A DNA stretch of 64,000 nt from G965262015 sp965262015 (GTDB lineage Bacteria; Spirochaetota; Leptospiria; Turneriellales; CBDBES01), in NCBI GenBank assembly GCA_965262015.1, contig OZ253494.1:1488001-1552000 (forward strand), written 5' to 3'. Within the stretch, counting starts at the first letter, position 1, and each line of letters begins with the position of its first letter. Below, piece by piece: positions 1-8,502 of this stretch. Under the pieces are notes generated by a model. The model did not search any database. It had not been told where the DNA came from and saw only the letters and a list, made by a program, of their open reading frames with translations. A program made the translations under genes and the position numbers.

Positions 1-1037
1 CCCATTGCTGATAAAAAATATAATGTTTGATCTACACCAACGAATAATTCTTTAGCAAGAAAAGGAAGAGATACAGGATTAGATTTATTAGCTTTATCAA
101 ATTTAAAGATTCTTTTTCTTAGGATAAAATAATATATTTGTTTATTCATAAAAGTTATATTGTGCATAGAAGGGAGCTTAGCCACCTTCTTATATTCTTT
201 ACCGTATTGAGAAGCAAAAAAAATAAGATTGTACTGGCTAGCTCCACCAGTAATAACATGAGGGGTATCAGACTTCCCTATAAAAAAAATTTTAGGTGTA
301 GCAACAGATTTACTCATTAAGTTATAAGTACCATTATTATTAAAATGATATAACAAATAGTGTCCGGCATTACCATATAACAAAAATAATTGATTTTTGA
401 AAGTGTAAGTAAAATGAAATTTAGCGGGAATGTGTTTATAAACTTTTTGTAATTTATGAGAGGAAATTTGTTTTTTTTGTTCTATATCTTGCAAATCTTT
501 CAAGATAGATATTTGATTATTCTGTGTAAAAACTATATCTCCAGCATTAGATATCGCAGGTATGGTATCACAATCTATTATATTTTCATGTAAAAACTTT
601 TCTTGTGTAAATAAATGAGCAATAAATAATGAGCAGAACGGTTTATCCTTATGTTGTGAAGTAAGTAGTATATAATTTCCAGATGGAGAAATATTAATAT
701 GTTTCACTTTTCCTATTTCTAGCGGTAGTATATTTTTTTCATTTTCTAGTAAATGAAAAAAATACAAAGATGATGATTTAGCAGTGATTGCTGCTAAAAC
801 TTTTTTATTATATGACATTAAAAGATGTGAAAATAATATATCTCTATCAGCTAAAAAAAAAGACTTATCCAAGGAAGTTTTATAAGCTTTTTGAAAATTA
901 ATAGAAGCAGAGATTTGATCTTCTTTATTTAAAGCATTTTTTGCTTTTCTCAGATAACTAGTAGTACTAGGCCTAGCAATATAAGCAATAATAGATAGTA
1001 TAAGTCCTAAAAAAGTAATATAAATAAAACGATGCAT
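1..1037 (-). CDS. Membrane-anchored protein of unknown function, partial (3' end outside window)
   Basis: An uninterrupted reading frame of about 345 codons runs from an ATG at 1037 off the left edge. The start overlaps the ilvN stop as TAATG, so translation is probably coupled to ilvN. The first ~20 residues form one hydrophobic helix (begins MHRFIYITFLGLILSIIAYI), followed by a short charged segment and a long body rich in beta-type segments with recurring patterns such as ISPSGNYILLTS and ISNAGDIVFTQ. These resemble the strands of WD40-like or TolB-like beta-propellers; that is inference from pattern only. Likely an inner-membrane-anchored protein with a periplasmic or cytoplasmic propeller-like domain. 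No catalytic motif was recognised, and the link to branched-chain amino acid synthesis is positional only. Confidence 0.7.
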   Translation of the reverse strand, partial: MHRFIYITFLGLILSIIAYIARPSTTSYLRKAKNALNKEDQISASINFQKAYKTSLDKSFFLADRDILFSHLLMSYNKKVLAAITAKSSSLYFFHLLENEKNILPLEIGKVKHINISPSGNYILLTSQHKDKPFCSLFIAHLFTQEKFLHENIIDCDTIPAISNAGDIVFTQNNQISILKDLQDIEQKKQISSHKLQKVYKHIPAKFHFTYTFKNQLFLLYGNAGHYLLYHFNNNGTYNLMSKSVATPKIFFIGKSDTPHVITGGASQYNLIFFASQYGKEYKKVAKLPSMHNITFMNKQIYYFILRKRIFKFDKANKSNPVSLPFLAKELFVGVDQTLYFLSAM

Positions 1038-1519
1038 TATGAACTAGATAATTGACTTAATGCAATGGTACCTGTGCGGGCTATTTTAACAATACCAAAC
1101 TCTTTCATAATGGTGATAAATGACGAAATAGTGGTAGGTGAGCCGTTGAGTAAAATAATAACATTATTTATATTCATCTCTAATATTTGTGCTTGATAGG
1201 CTTGAACTAAATTAACTACTTGGCTTCTGTTTTGCTTCAATAGATTGATAGAAACTAAAATCAGCTCTCTTTGAATAGAATTTTGTTGGGGAATATGATC
1301 TACACTAATAACATCAATTAATTTATACAATTGCTTTTTGATTTGTAGTACTACTTCTTCATTCTCATTAGCAACCAAAGTAATCACAGATTTATCTGCA
1401 GAATCTGTTTCGCCTACAGATAGAGAATCAATGTTATAACCTCTTCTAGCAAATAAGCCAGCTACATGGCTTAAGACTCCATACGAATTATTAACAATAA
1501 TAGAAAGAATATTTTTCAT
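1037..1519 (-). CDS. ilvN: Acetolactate synthase small (regulatory) subunit
   Basis: 160 residues, the usual length for a short IlvN/IlvH. It starts with the ACT-domain pattern typical of the family: an N-terminal ILSIIVNNSYGVLSHVAGLF followed by RRGYNIDSLSVG, which in characterised homologues forms the valine-binding regulatory site. A C-terminal ALS_ss-type half follows. It is the regulatory partner of the catalytic subunit encoded just upstream; the IlvB stop and IlvN start overlap as TAATG at 1519, indicating coupled translation and fixed stoichiometry. The downstream gene is coupled in the same way. No other ilv or leu gene is visible nearby. Confidence 0.93.
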   Translation of the reverse strand: MKNILSIIVNNSYGVLSHVAGLFARRGYNIDSLSVGETDSADKSVITLVANENEEVVLQIKKQLYKLIDVISVDHIPQQNSIQRELILVSINLLKQNRSQVVNLVQAYQAQILEMNINNVIILLNGSPTTISSFITIMKEFGIVKIARTGTIALSQLSSS

Positions 1520-3246
1520 TATGGTTTATTAGGTATAATTGAATAAATTTTATTTGTTTCTTCATTACCTGTACCTGTAAAATCAATCATATCTTCATAA
1601 GATGCACCTGATGATATCATTGGATACACTTTTTCTTCTTCAGGTATAACAACTTCTAATAGACAACATTCTTTAGATTCGATAAGAAAATCCAGACCAC
1701 TTTCAATTTCTGTATGTTTAGTAATTTTTTTAGCAGGTAAATCAAATGCCCTAGTTATAGCAATAAAATCAGGATTATAACTCATGGTTGATTCGGCAAA
1801 ACGTTTTTGATAAAATAGCTCTTGCCATTGTCTTACCATTCCTAAAAAACCATTATTAAAAACAATAATTTTAACAGAGATGTTATACATTTTAGCGGTT
1901 GCTAGTTCTTGCATACACATCTGAAAAGAACCATCACCTGAAATAACAAAAACATCTTTCTCTGGTAAAGCAACCTTTGCACCTAGTCCAGCAGGAAAAC
2001 CAAAACCCATAGTACCTAATCCACCAGAAGTAAGCCATTGTCTGGGCTCATTAAATGTATAATATTGGGCAGCCCACATCTGATGCTGTCCAACATCAGT
2101 GGATATAATGGCTTTACCTTTAGTTTTTTTCCACAGACAATGGATAACGTATTGTGGCTTAATAAATTTATCACTCCACTGAAATTTTAGAGGATTCTCT
2201 TCTTTTAGCTGTTTTATATGATTAGTCCACGGAGTATGTTTCTTAGGTTTGAGTATTTGTAATAATTGTTTTAGAACAAGACTTAAATCACCTTCTATAT
2301 ATAAATCAACGTGGATTCGTTTATTAAATTCAACTGGATCAATATCAACCTGGATTTTCTTTGCATTCTTTGCAAAAGTTTTTGTATTACCAGCAACCCT
2401 ATCATCAAAACGAGAACCTAAGGCTATAAGTAAGTCGCATTCAATAACAGCCTTATTGGCATATGCTGTTCCATGCATGCCCAACATCCCAAGACTAAGT
2501 TCATGGTTGCCCGGGAAGGCCCCTAGACCCATCAGGGTAGATACAACAGGAATATTACATCTCTCAGCTAGACGTTTTATATAGGTAGAAGCATTAGTTG
2601 CAATGGCACCACCTCCTACATAGAGTAAAGGTTGAGATGATTGTTTTATTAGAGATACAAATTGTTCTAAGTCACCTTTAATCTCTACTTGTTGACAATG
2701 GTATCCAGGTAGAGATATTTGTTTTTTTGCTTTAAGAAAAGCAGTTAACTCAGTCTGGCAATTTTTGGGAAAATCAATTAAAGCGGGGCCTTGTCTTTTA
2801 GAAAGGGCAACGACGATAGCTTCTTGCGTAATCCGTGCTACGTCATCTGCCGATTGAATCAATGCATTATATTTTGTTATAGGTATACTCATTCCATACA
2901 TATCAATTTCTTGAAAAGCATCTGTCCCAATGGCATGGGTCGCCACTTGTCCAGTAATAGCGAGTAGAGGAACGGAATCCATTTTTGCATCAGCAATACC
3001 TGTAACTAAATTGCTTGCTCCAGGTCCTGAAGTAGCAATGCATACACCAATTTTACCAGAAGCTTTTGCATATCCTTCTGCAGCATGAGCTGCTGCCTGC
3101 TCATGTCTAACCAGGTAGTGTTTTAATTTTGAGCCAAATAAAGCATTGTAAAAAGGTAAAATAGCCCCGCCTGGATAACCCCAACATGTATCTATCTCAT
3201 TATCCATGAGGATATCAAGCATTACATCTGCACCAGACTTCTTCAT
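1519..3246 (-). CDS. ilvB: Acetolactate synthase large (catalytic) subunit
   Basis: 575 residues, normal for IlvB/IlvI. Thiamine-diphosphate enzyme joining two pyruvates (or pyruvate and 2-ketobutyrate) in the first common step of valine, leucine and isoleucine synthesis. The N-terminal domain has the catalytic-glutamate region (YLVRHEQAAAHAAEGYAKAS) and the GVCIATSGPGASNLVTGIADA signature. The C-terminal domain has the ThDP/metal motif GDGSFQMCMQELATA...NNGFLGMVRQWQ. The start is the ATG at 3246 with GGAG about 15 nt upstream. First gene of a three-gene coupled cluster (ilvB-ilvN-unknown). Upstream lies a dead IS element, so the promoter must sit in the ~85 bp before 3330. Confidence 0.96.
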   Translation of the reverse strand: MKKSGADVMLDILMDNEIDTCWGYPGGAILPFYNALFGSKLKHYLVRHEQAAAHAAEGYAKASGKIGVCIATSGPGASNLVTGIADAKMDSVPLLAITGQVATHAIGTDAFQEIDMYGMSIPITKYNALIQSADDVARITQEAIVVALSKRQGPALIDFPKNCQTELTAFLKAKKQISLPGYHCQQVEIKGDLEQFVSLIKQSSQPLLYVGGGAIATNASTYIKRLAERCNIPVVSTLMGLGAFPGNHELSLGMLGMHGTAYANKAVIECDLLIALGSRFDDRVAGNTKTFAKNAKKIQVDIDPVEFNKRIHVDLYIEGDLSLVLKQLLQILKPKKHTPWTNHIKQLKEENPLKFQWSDKFIKPQYVIHCLWKKTKGKAIISTDVGQHQMWAAQYYTFNEPRQWLTSGGLGTMGFGFPAGLGAKVALPEKDVFVISGDGSFQMCMQELATAKMYNISVKIIVFNNGFLGMVRQWQELFYQKRFAESTMSYNPDFIAITRAFDLPAKKITKHTEIESGLDFLIESKECCLLEVVIPEEEKVYPMISSGASYEDMIDFTGTGNEETNKIYSIIPNKP

Positions 3247-3329
3247 ATATTTTACTAATTCTCTCCAGTAATGGTCAAGCTATATGCTTACTTGTCAACA
3301 TAAATAAAAAAGATAAATGTGAAAGTTAT

Positions 3330-3993
3330 GGAGAGTCAAGTCCAGTTATGGACAGTTTAAGGTGTTCATAAGCCATTACTTCTTAAGCAATAAGACTTGG
3401 GAGGAACAGATTATGAAAATATACTGTGAAAAATAGATACATATACAGAAATATTTATCAGAAAATATGAGTTATAGAAAAATAGCTCAAAAAATACAAA
3501 TATCACATGAAACACTCTATAAAATTAGATTCTATTTCGAAGGTACTACTTTGTGACGTTTCGTAATACGGTATAAATATCTAGTGGTTTAAACGTGGGG
3601 GGATAGGGGGTAAAAAAAGGCATATTTAAGAGGCCTGTTGGCCTCTTAAGGGCTCTAAAAACTATTGTAGATCTATTCATAACATGAAAAAAGCATTTGT
3701 GGGGTATGAGAAATAAATACCATGTACATATAAAATAGATATATTACTGTGTTCATGAAAATATCTATTTTCTTGAATGGTAAATATACAGGTGATAATT
3801 TGCGAAGAGAAGCAGAAAACACAAAATTTTAAAAACTCCAAAGGATATTTTGACAAAAAAATAGATTATCAGATATTAAAACAAAAAAATATATTAAAAG
3901 CTTGTACTATGATCAACAACATGTGTAGGTTATCGTTGTTAAGGAGAAACTGCTGAGTAAGTCTGTTCTGTCCGGAACCATACTTGACTCTTC
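3330..3993 (+). mobile_element. Decayed IS element with ~26-bp terminal inverted repeats (copy A)
   Basis: The left end GAGAGTCAAGTCCAGTTATG and the right end CATACTTGACTCTTC are imperfect inverted repeats: the right end read in reverse is GAAGAGTCAAGTATGGTTCC. Inside, a start near 3413 gives a broken frame with a helix-turn-helix-like stretch (YLSENMSYRKIAQKIQISHE), then stops. A related copy lies at 26858-27576 with the same ends, and fragments at about 11560, 29710, 30995 and 38725. Family not identified. No intact transposase remains. A perfect 10-bp stem with a 4-nt loop lies at 3626-3649. Confidence 0.7.
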
Positions 3994-4062
3994 AAAAATA
4001 TCTTGATGAGATTATACATACAATTAACTCAAGACCAAGAGGTATTGGAAGAGTGAAGCTAA
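3994..4062 (+). mobile_element. IS30-family transposase C-terminal fragment
   Basis: Directly after the right end of copy A, the + strand reads LDEIIHTINSRPRG and then, after an apparent internal deletion, the tail seen at the end of the IS30 relic near 24.2 kb. The N-x-RP-R/G-K motif is typical of the IS30 transposase C-terminus. This places the copy A insertion next to, or inside, an older IS30 relic. The rest of the gap up to tadA (4063-4166) holds nothing recognisable. Confidence 0.55.
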
Positions 4063-4166
4063 TTTGCGTACTTCAAAATGGAATTTATCTTTTCTAATTT
4101 ACAGATATGGGTATTAGTACAGATATTATTTACTCTAAGGCAGAAACGCATTAAGTTATCAGGATA

Positions 4167-4631
4167 ATGTTACAACAAGACGCCATTCATAAAGCAGTCC
4201 AAGTTGCCTATGATGAAGCTTTAAAAGCTTATCATAAAGATGAAGTACCAGTAGGCTCTTGTATCATTTATGATAAGCAAATTATTGCACAGCAACATAA
4301 TCAAGTATTCACTAAAAATAATCCTACAGCCCATGCAGAAATAGAAAGTATTCGTTCAGCATGTTATTCTTTAAATACACCTTACCTAGAGAAATCCATT
4401 ATGGTGACTACATTAGAGCCTTGTACTTTATGTACAGGTGCTATTATTTTATCTAGAATTAAGGAAGTCTATTTCTTAGCCTATGCAGACAAGATACCAG
4501 GGATTAGACAAGTCATGTTACTTGCGGGACATAACCATAAGCTTAATTATCATAAGCTGGATATAAAAAATTTACCTTATTCATCCTTACTAAAAAAATT
4601 TTTTCTTGAAAAAAGACAATCAAAAAAATAA
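4167..4631 (+). CDS. tadA: tRNA-specific adenosine deaminase TadA
   Basis: 154 residues, the normal length. Zinc-dependent deaminase converting the wobble adenosine (position 34) of tRNA-Arg(ACG) to inosine. The signature is complete: HAEIESI (zinc His and catalytic Glu) near residues 53-55 and PCTLCTGAI (two zinc Cys) near residues 87-90. The start ATG at 4167 has AGGATA just upstream. tpiA follows after 21 nt, so the two are probably co-transcribed. Confidence 0.93.
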   Translation: MLQQDAIHKAVQVAYDEALKAYHKDEVPVGSCIIYDKQIIAQQHNQVFTKNNPTAHAEIESIRSACYSLNTPYLEKSIMVTTLEPCTLCTGAIILSRIKEVYFLAYADKIPGIRQVMLLAGHNHKLNYHKLDIKNLPYSSLLKKFFLEKRQSKK

Positions 4632-4652
4632 GCGATAGCTTACTTTGTACTT

Positions 4653-5407
4653 ATGAAAAATCCTATTATTGCTGCTAATTGGAAGATGAATCTTCATAGG
4701 GAATCAGCGTGTGCTCTGTCCCATATACTTGTAGATAAATTTTCTGATATTAGTACGGTTGATATTTTGCTTTTCCCTCCTTATGTTTACTATCTGATAT
4801 AGCTAAAATAACTTCTAATAGCAAGATTAAGATAGGAGGGCAGAATATTTGCTTTGAAAAATCAGGTGCATTTACAGGGGAAATCTCTGCTTTTCAACTT
4901 AAAGATATTGGTTGTACACATACACTTATTGGTCATTCAGAGCGACGTCATTATTTTCAAGAAGACTACGAAACTATTAGTAAGAAAGTCAAAATAGCTT
5001 TGTCATATGATCTACAGATTATCTTATGTGTAGGGGAATCTTTAGAAGAAAAAACACAAAATTTAACTGAGATGGTAGTGACTGATCAGATATGTAGTGC
5101 TTTAAAAGATGTTCCTATCAACCAAATCCAAAATATTACGATAGCCTATGAACCTATTTGGGCTATTGGGACTGGACAAACAGCGATGCCAGAAGAAACT
5201 AATCATGTACATGTTAGTATACGAGAAGCCATTGACACTGTATTCAAAGCTTCAGCATCTTCAGAAATACGTATTTTATATGGTGGCTCTGTAACAGCAG
5301 ATAATATCCAGCAATTTCTCCGACAAGAATATATAGACGGCTCTTTAATTGGTGGGGCAAGCTTACAGGCCAAAAGTTTTACCAGTATTATAGAAAAAAA
5401 TCTATGA
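4653..5407 (+). pseudogene. tpiA: Triosephosphate isomerase with a single-base frameshift
   Basis: The frame opens with MKNPIIAANWKMNLH (active-site Asn/Lys) and runs to PPYVYYLI-stop near 4802. From about 4792 the family sequence continues in another frame (SDIAKITSNSKIKIGGQNIC) to 5407. It includes the catalytic His region GHSERRHYF, the catalytic Glu region AYEPIWAIGTGQTA and the phosphate-binding LYGGSVTADN. Loss of one base near 4788-4792 (restoring PPYVYLSDIAK) explains the break. All key residues survive on both sides, so the damage is recent, a sequencing error, or tolerated by slippage. The enzyme would interconvert DHAP and G3P in glycolysis. Confidence 0.88.
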
Positions 5408-5421
5408 GTATTATCTTTGAT

Positions 5422-6549
5422 TTATTGCTGCTGTTTAATTTGTTCATGTTGTAGATATGCGGTAACAAAAGGATCAAAGTTACCATCCAGAACTTCTTGA
5501 ACATTACCCGTCTCATGATTAGTGCGTAAATCTTTAACCATGTTATAGGGGTGAAATACATAAGAACGAATTTGGTTACCCCAAGAAATATTTTTACGTT
5601 CCCCACTTTTACTAGCAATTGTATCTTTTTCTTTTTCTTTTTCTAACTTATATAATCTACTTTGTAATATTTTCATTGCAGTATTTTTATTTTTGGTTTG
5701 ACTTCTTTCATTCTGGCATGCTACAATAATATTGGTTGGTATATGTGTGATACGAACAGCTGAGTCTGTTTTGTTAACATGTTGTCCACCAGCTCCACTC
5801 GAGCGATATGTATCTATCCTAAGATCTTTGGGATTAATTATAGTTTGTGTAGTATCTGTAATCTCTGGTATCACATGCAGAGCGGCAAAAGATGTGTGCC
5901 TCCGCTTATTCGAATCAAATGGCGAAATGCGTACTAATCGATGTATCCCATTTTCTGCTTTGAGAAAACCAAAAGCGTTCTCTCCTTGTATGTATAGTGT
6001 AGCGTTTTTGATGCCCGCCTCTTCACCAACCTGGTAATCTACTAGTTTGACTGACCAGTTTTTTCGTTCAGACCATTTTGTATAAGCTCGATAAAGCATT
6101 TCTGCCCAGTCTTGTGATTCAGTACCACCTGCACCAGGATGAATATTCAAATAAGCATTCTTATTATCATCTTCACCATTAAGTAGGATCTCTATATTTA
6201 GCTTACTAAGTATTTTATGGCTATTCTTAATCCTATCATTGATGGTCTTAATCAGGCTTGTCTCTTTCTCCATCTCAGCAATGATAAGATATTCCTGTAT
6301 GTCATATAGCTCTCGTTTGAGTGTATCCCACTTGTATATTTTTTTCTCCAGTAAAGCAATATCTCTTTTTATTTGATTTGATTTATGCACTGCAGAGGGG
6401 TTATCCCAATCTATATCCTCTATTTTTTTTTGGTTAATACTTAAATTTGATATAGCAATATCAACACCAGCTACCTTATATGTTTCCTGAAATTCTTGAA
6501 GAACAGTAACAAGTGTTGCCTTTAACTCTTTAAATTCTATAGATTGCAT
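5422..6549 (-). CDS. prfB: Peptide chain release factor 2
   Basis: About 375 residues. It recognises UGA and UAA stop codons and triggers peptide release. The catalytic GGQ motif lies in SSGAGGQHVNKTDSAVRI, and the RF2-specific stop-recognition motif SPF occurs in RISPFDSNKRRHTSF. The frame is continuous: the programmed +1 frameshift with an in-frame UGA near codon 25, found in most bacterial prfB genes, is absent. A TTG lies two codons upstream (6555), but the ATG at 6549 gives the better start. It abuts the unknown gene upstream (stop at 6556) and converges with tpiA. Confidence 0.95.
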   Translation of the reverse strand: MQSIEFKELKATLVTVLQEFQETYKVAGVDIAISNLSINQKKIEDIDWDNPSAVHKSNQIKRDIALLEKKIYKWDTLKRELYDIQEYLIIAEMEKETSLIKTINDRIKNSHKILSKLNIEILLNGEDDNKNAYLNIHPGAGGTESQDWAEMLYRAYTKWSERKNWSVKLVDYQVGEEAGIKNATLYIQGENAFGFLKAENGIHRLVRISPFDSNKRRHTSFAALHVIPEITDTTQTIINPKDLRIDTYRSSGAGGQHVNKTDSAVRITHIPTNIIVACQNERSQTKNKNTAMKILQSRLYKLEKEKEKDTIASKSGERKNISWGNQIRSYVFHPYNMVKDLRTNHETGNVQEVLDGNFDPFVTAYLQHEQIKQQQ

Positions 6550-6555
6550 AACCAA

Positions 6556-8214
6556 TTAAGGCCATAATAAATGTTCTTCACGTTTTCTTTTTTCCAGGAT
6601 AGAAGTATGTAGTCTCCCTTTAAGGATGCGATTAATTCTCAACCCATTTTGCATGAGAAATGCATTAGATTTTGTATTAATTTCCTTACTCTTGTTATAG
6701 AAAGGTTTAAGTGCTAACCATGTATCTCGATGCAAAAACTCACCTTTGCTAGGAGTTTTGTTAATACTTTTCCAGGTTTTTAAAGCTTTTTTAAAATATT
6801 CAAGTTTTTTATTTTCCATAGCATATTCCCACTGTATGCGTCCTTTTTCAAATAGTGCATCTCTTGCACGATACTTATTAGGTGTATTTTTGAGTAGGTA
6901 GTTTATAATTTCCAAGCGTTTTTTTGTATATTTTTCTGAAGATTGTTGCTCATTATATATTTGTTTATTAGATAAGATTGGTTGATATTTTTTAGCAAAA
7001 CGAGCTAAAGTTTCATAGTGTAACCTATTCTTACGCTCTTCTGGTATAGAGTGCTGTGTACGTATAAAATTAAATAGAAGCCGTATAGCTCGATCTTGTA
7101 TTTCGTAGATATTTTCAACTGTAAATAAAATTTCAGTCATGGATTTTGTACCATGTAACCTAGAAACTTGATACAGTACATTTTTCAGAAAATCTTCTTT
7201 ATTTAAATTCTCTTGAAGATAATCAATTAGAAAGAAATTAGGATCGTAACTAAATGCATAGGCTAATCTTTGCAGGTTATTAAAATATAAATCACGAATG
7301 GTAATAGCTAAATCACCTTTATCAGGGTGGTAGTAAAAATATTTTTTAATAAATTGGTTTAGTTGTGTTTCTTTGGGTAGTGTTAGTGTTTTATCCAAAA
7401 AATCTTTTCTTTGCTCAGATGAAAACTTTAGAGGATTAGGATGGTCTGGATTCTTATGTTCATATTCAATATCACTTTTTATGTAACTACTTGGATCTCG
7501 ACCTTGTTCCCATATTCGGAAATCTTCAATAATTTGGTTTCTTTCATTGTGTTTGCTAAGAGTTTTCTTTGACTGTAAAATAATTTCTTCAAAGGGTTTA
7601 TCAATATTATGTATCGTTGGCAGAACTTCTTTCACTATGATGTCTTTATATTCTCTTTTCCGTTTTATATAAGATTGTCTCACTCTCCCACCAGGAATAA
7701 GTTTATCAAATATAAGAGGATAGCTCTTTGGGTTTTTTGCTTGAGGTTGTTTACTACCAGAGTTGGGTGCTTTTTTAAAAGAAAACCCTTTGTTACGAAA
7801 AAAGTTTTCGAATCCATTATTATCATTTTGGGGAGGTGAAGGTACTAAATCACGGGTACTGTATAATTGTTTAATTAATTCATGATTTTTACCCTTACCC
7901 TTATGAAATTCACTTTGGAATTTACCAGAAGGGGATTTATCTTCTGGTTCGTCCAGTAATTTATTTAATTCAGCATCTTGTTTTGATGGGTCTAACTTCT
8001 GGGTTAAAAAATCATTTGAATCTAGTTCAACAGAAAGGTCATTATTAAGACTTTGTGTAGCCAAGCTCTCTTGAGAAGATGGAAGATTACAGTATAGGGA
8101 TGAATCAGGAAGAAGATTTCTATTATTAAACAATGCAATGAAGGATAGTAAGTGTAAAGAGAAGGCTCCCGTAATCAAGATGCCAATTACCAATAATTTA
8201 TTCATTCTATACAT
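6556..8214 (-). CDS. Unknown 552-residue protein with N-terminal membrane anchor
   Basis: Not recognised. It starts with a hydrophobic segment (MNKLLVIGILITGAFSLHLL, about residues 4-25) that could be a signal anchor or uncleaved signal peptide. A low-complexity, charged, Pro/Ser/Asn-rich linker follows to about residue 160, then a Lys/Glu/Tyr-rich, largely helical body. The helical part suggests a scaffold or secreted effector rather than an enzyme, but that is inference. It ends 7 nt before the prfB ATG and may be co-transcribed with it. The upstream 8215-8502 region has no gene. Confidence 0.6.
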   Translation of the reverse strand: MYRMNKLLVIGILITGAFSLHLLSFIALFNNRNLLPDSSLYCNLPSSQESLATQSLNNDLSVELDSNDFLTQKLDPSKQDAELNKLLDEPEDKSPSGKFQSEFHKGKGKNHELIKQLYSTRDLVPSPPQNDNNGFENFFRNKGFSFKKAPNSGSKQPQAKNPKSYPLIFDKLIPGGRVRQSYIKRKREYKDIIVKEVLPTIHNIDKPFEEIILQSKKTLSKHNERNQIIEDFRIWEQGRDPSSYIKSDIEYEHKNPDHPNPLKFSSEQRKDFLDKTLTLPKETQLNQFIKKYFYYHPDKGDLAITIRDLYFNNLQRLAYAFSYDPNFFLIDYLQENLNKEDFLKNVLYQVSRLHGTKSMTEILFTVENIYEIQDRAIRLLFNFIRTQHSIPEERKNRLHYETLARFAKKYQPILSNKQIYNEQQSSEKYTKKRLEIINYLLKNTPNKYRARDALFEKGRIQWEYAMENKKLEYFKKALKTWKSINKTPSKGEFLHRDTWLALKPFYNKSKEINTKSNAFLMQNGLRINRILKGRLHTSILEKRKREEHLLWP

Positions 8215-8502
8215 ACTAGCCTACTAATGTTTCAAGTTATGTAATAAGTACTATCCCATACTCAAGAACATATAATCATTTAACGGATTTTGATAGGCTA
8301 CCCTTAATGTCTTGCAAATGTCAATAATCTTTTTTAAACTCTATGTGAAACCCATAGACATATGTTACATGTTATCACCTAGGCCACCTTTATAGGTGCA
8401 TAAAATTTTTCATATGGTGTCAAAAGTTTAAAGGAAAATGTGGTCTTGGCGAGATCTCCAATGTTAGATTCGGTGATTTTAGTTATGATTATTCCGTTGT
8501 TA

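Noticed and set aside
2249..2584. 111-residue + strand frame inside ilvB
   Set aside because: Shadow of a highly conserved gene on the other strand.
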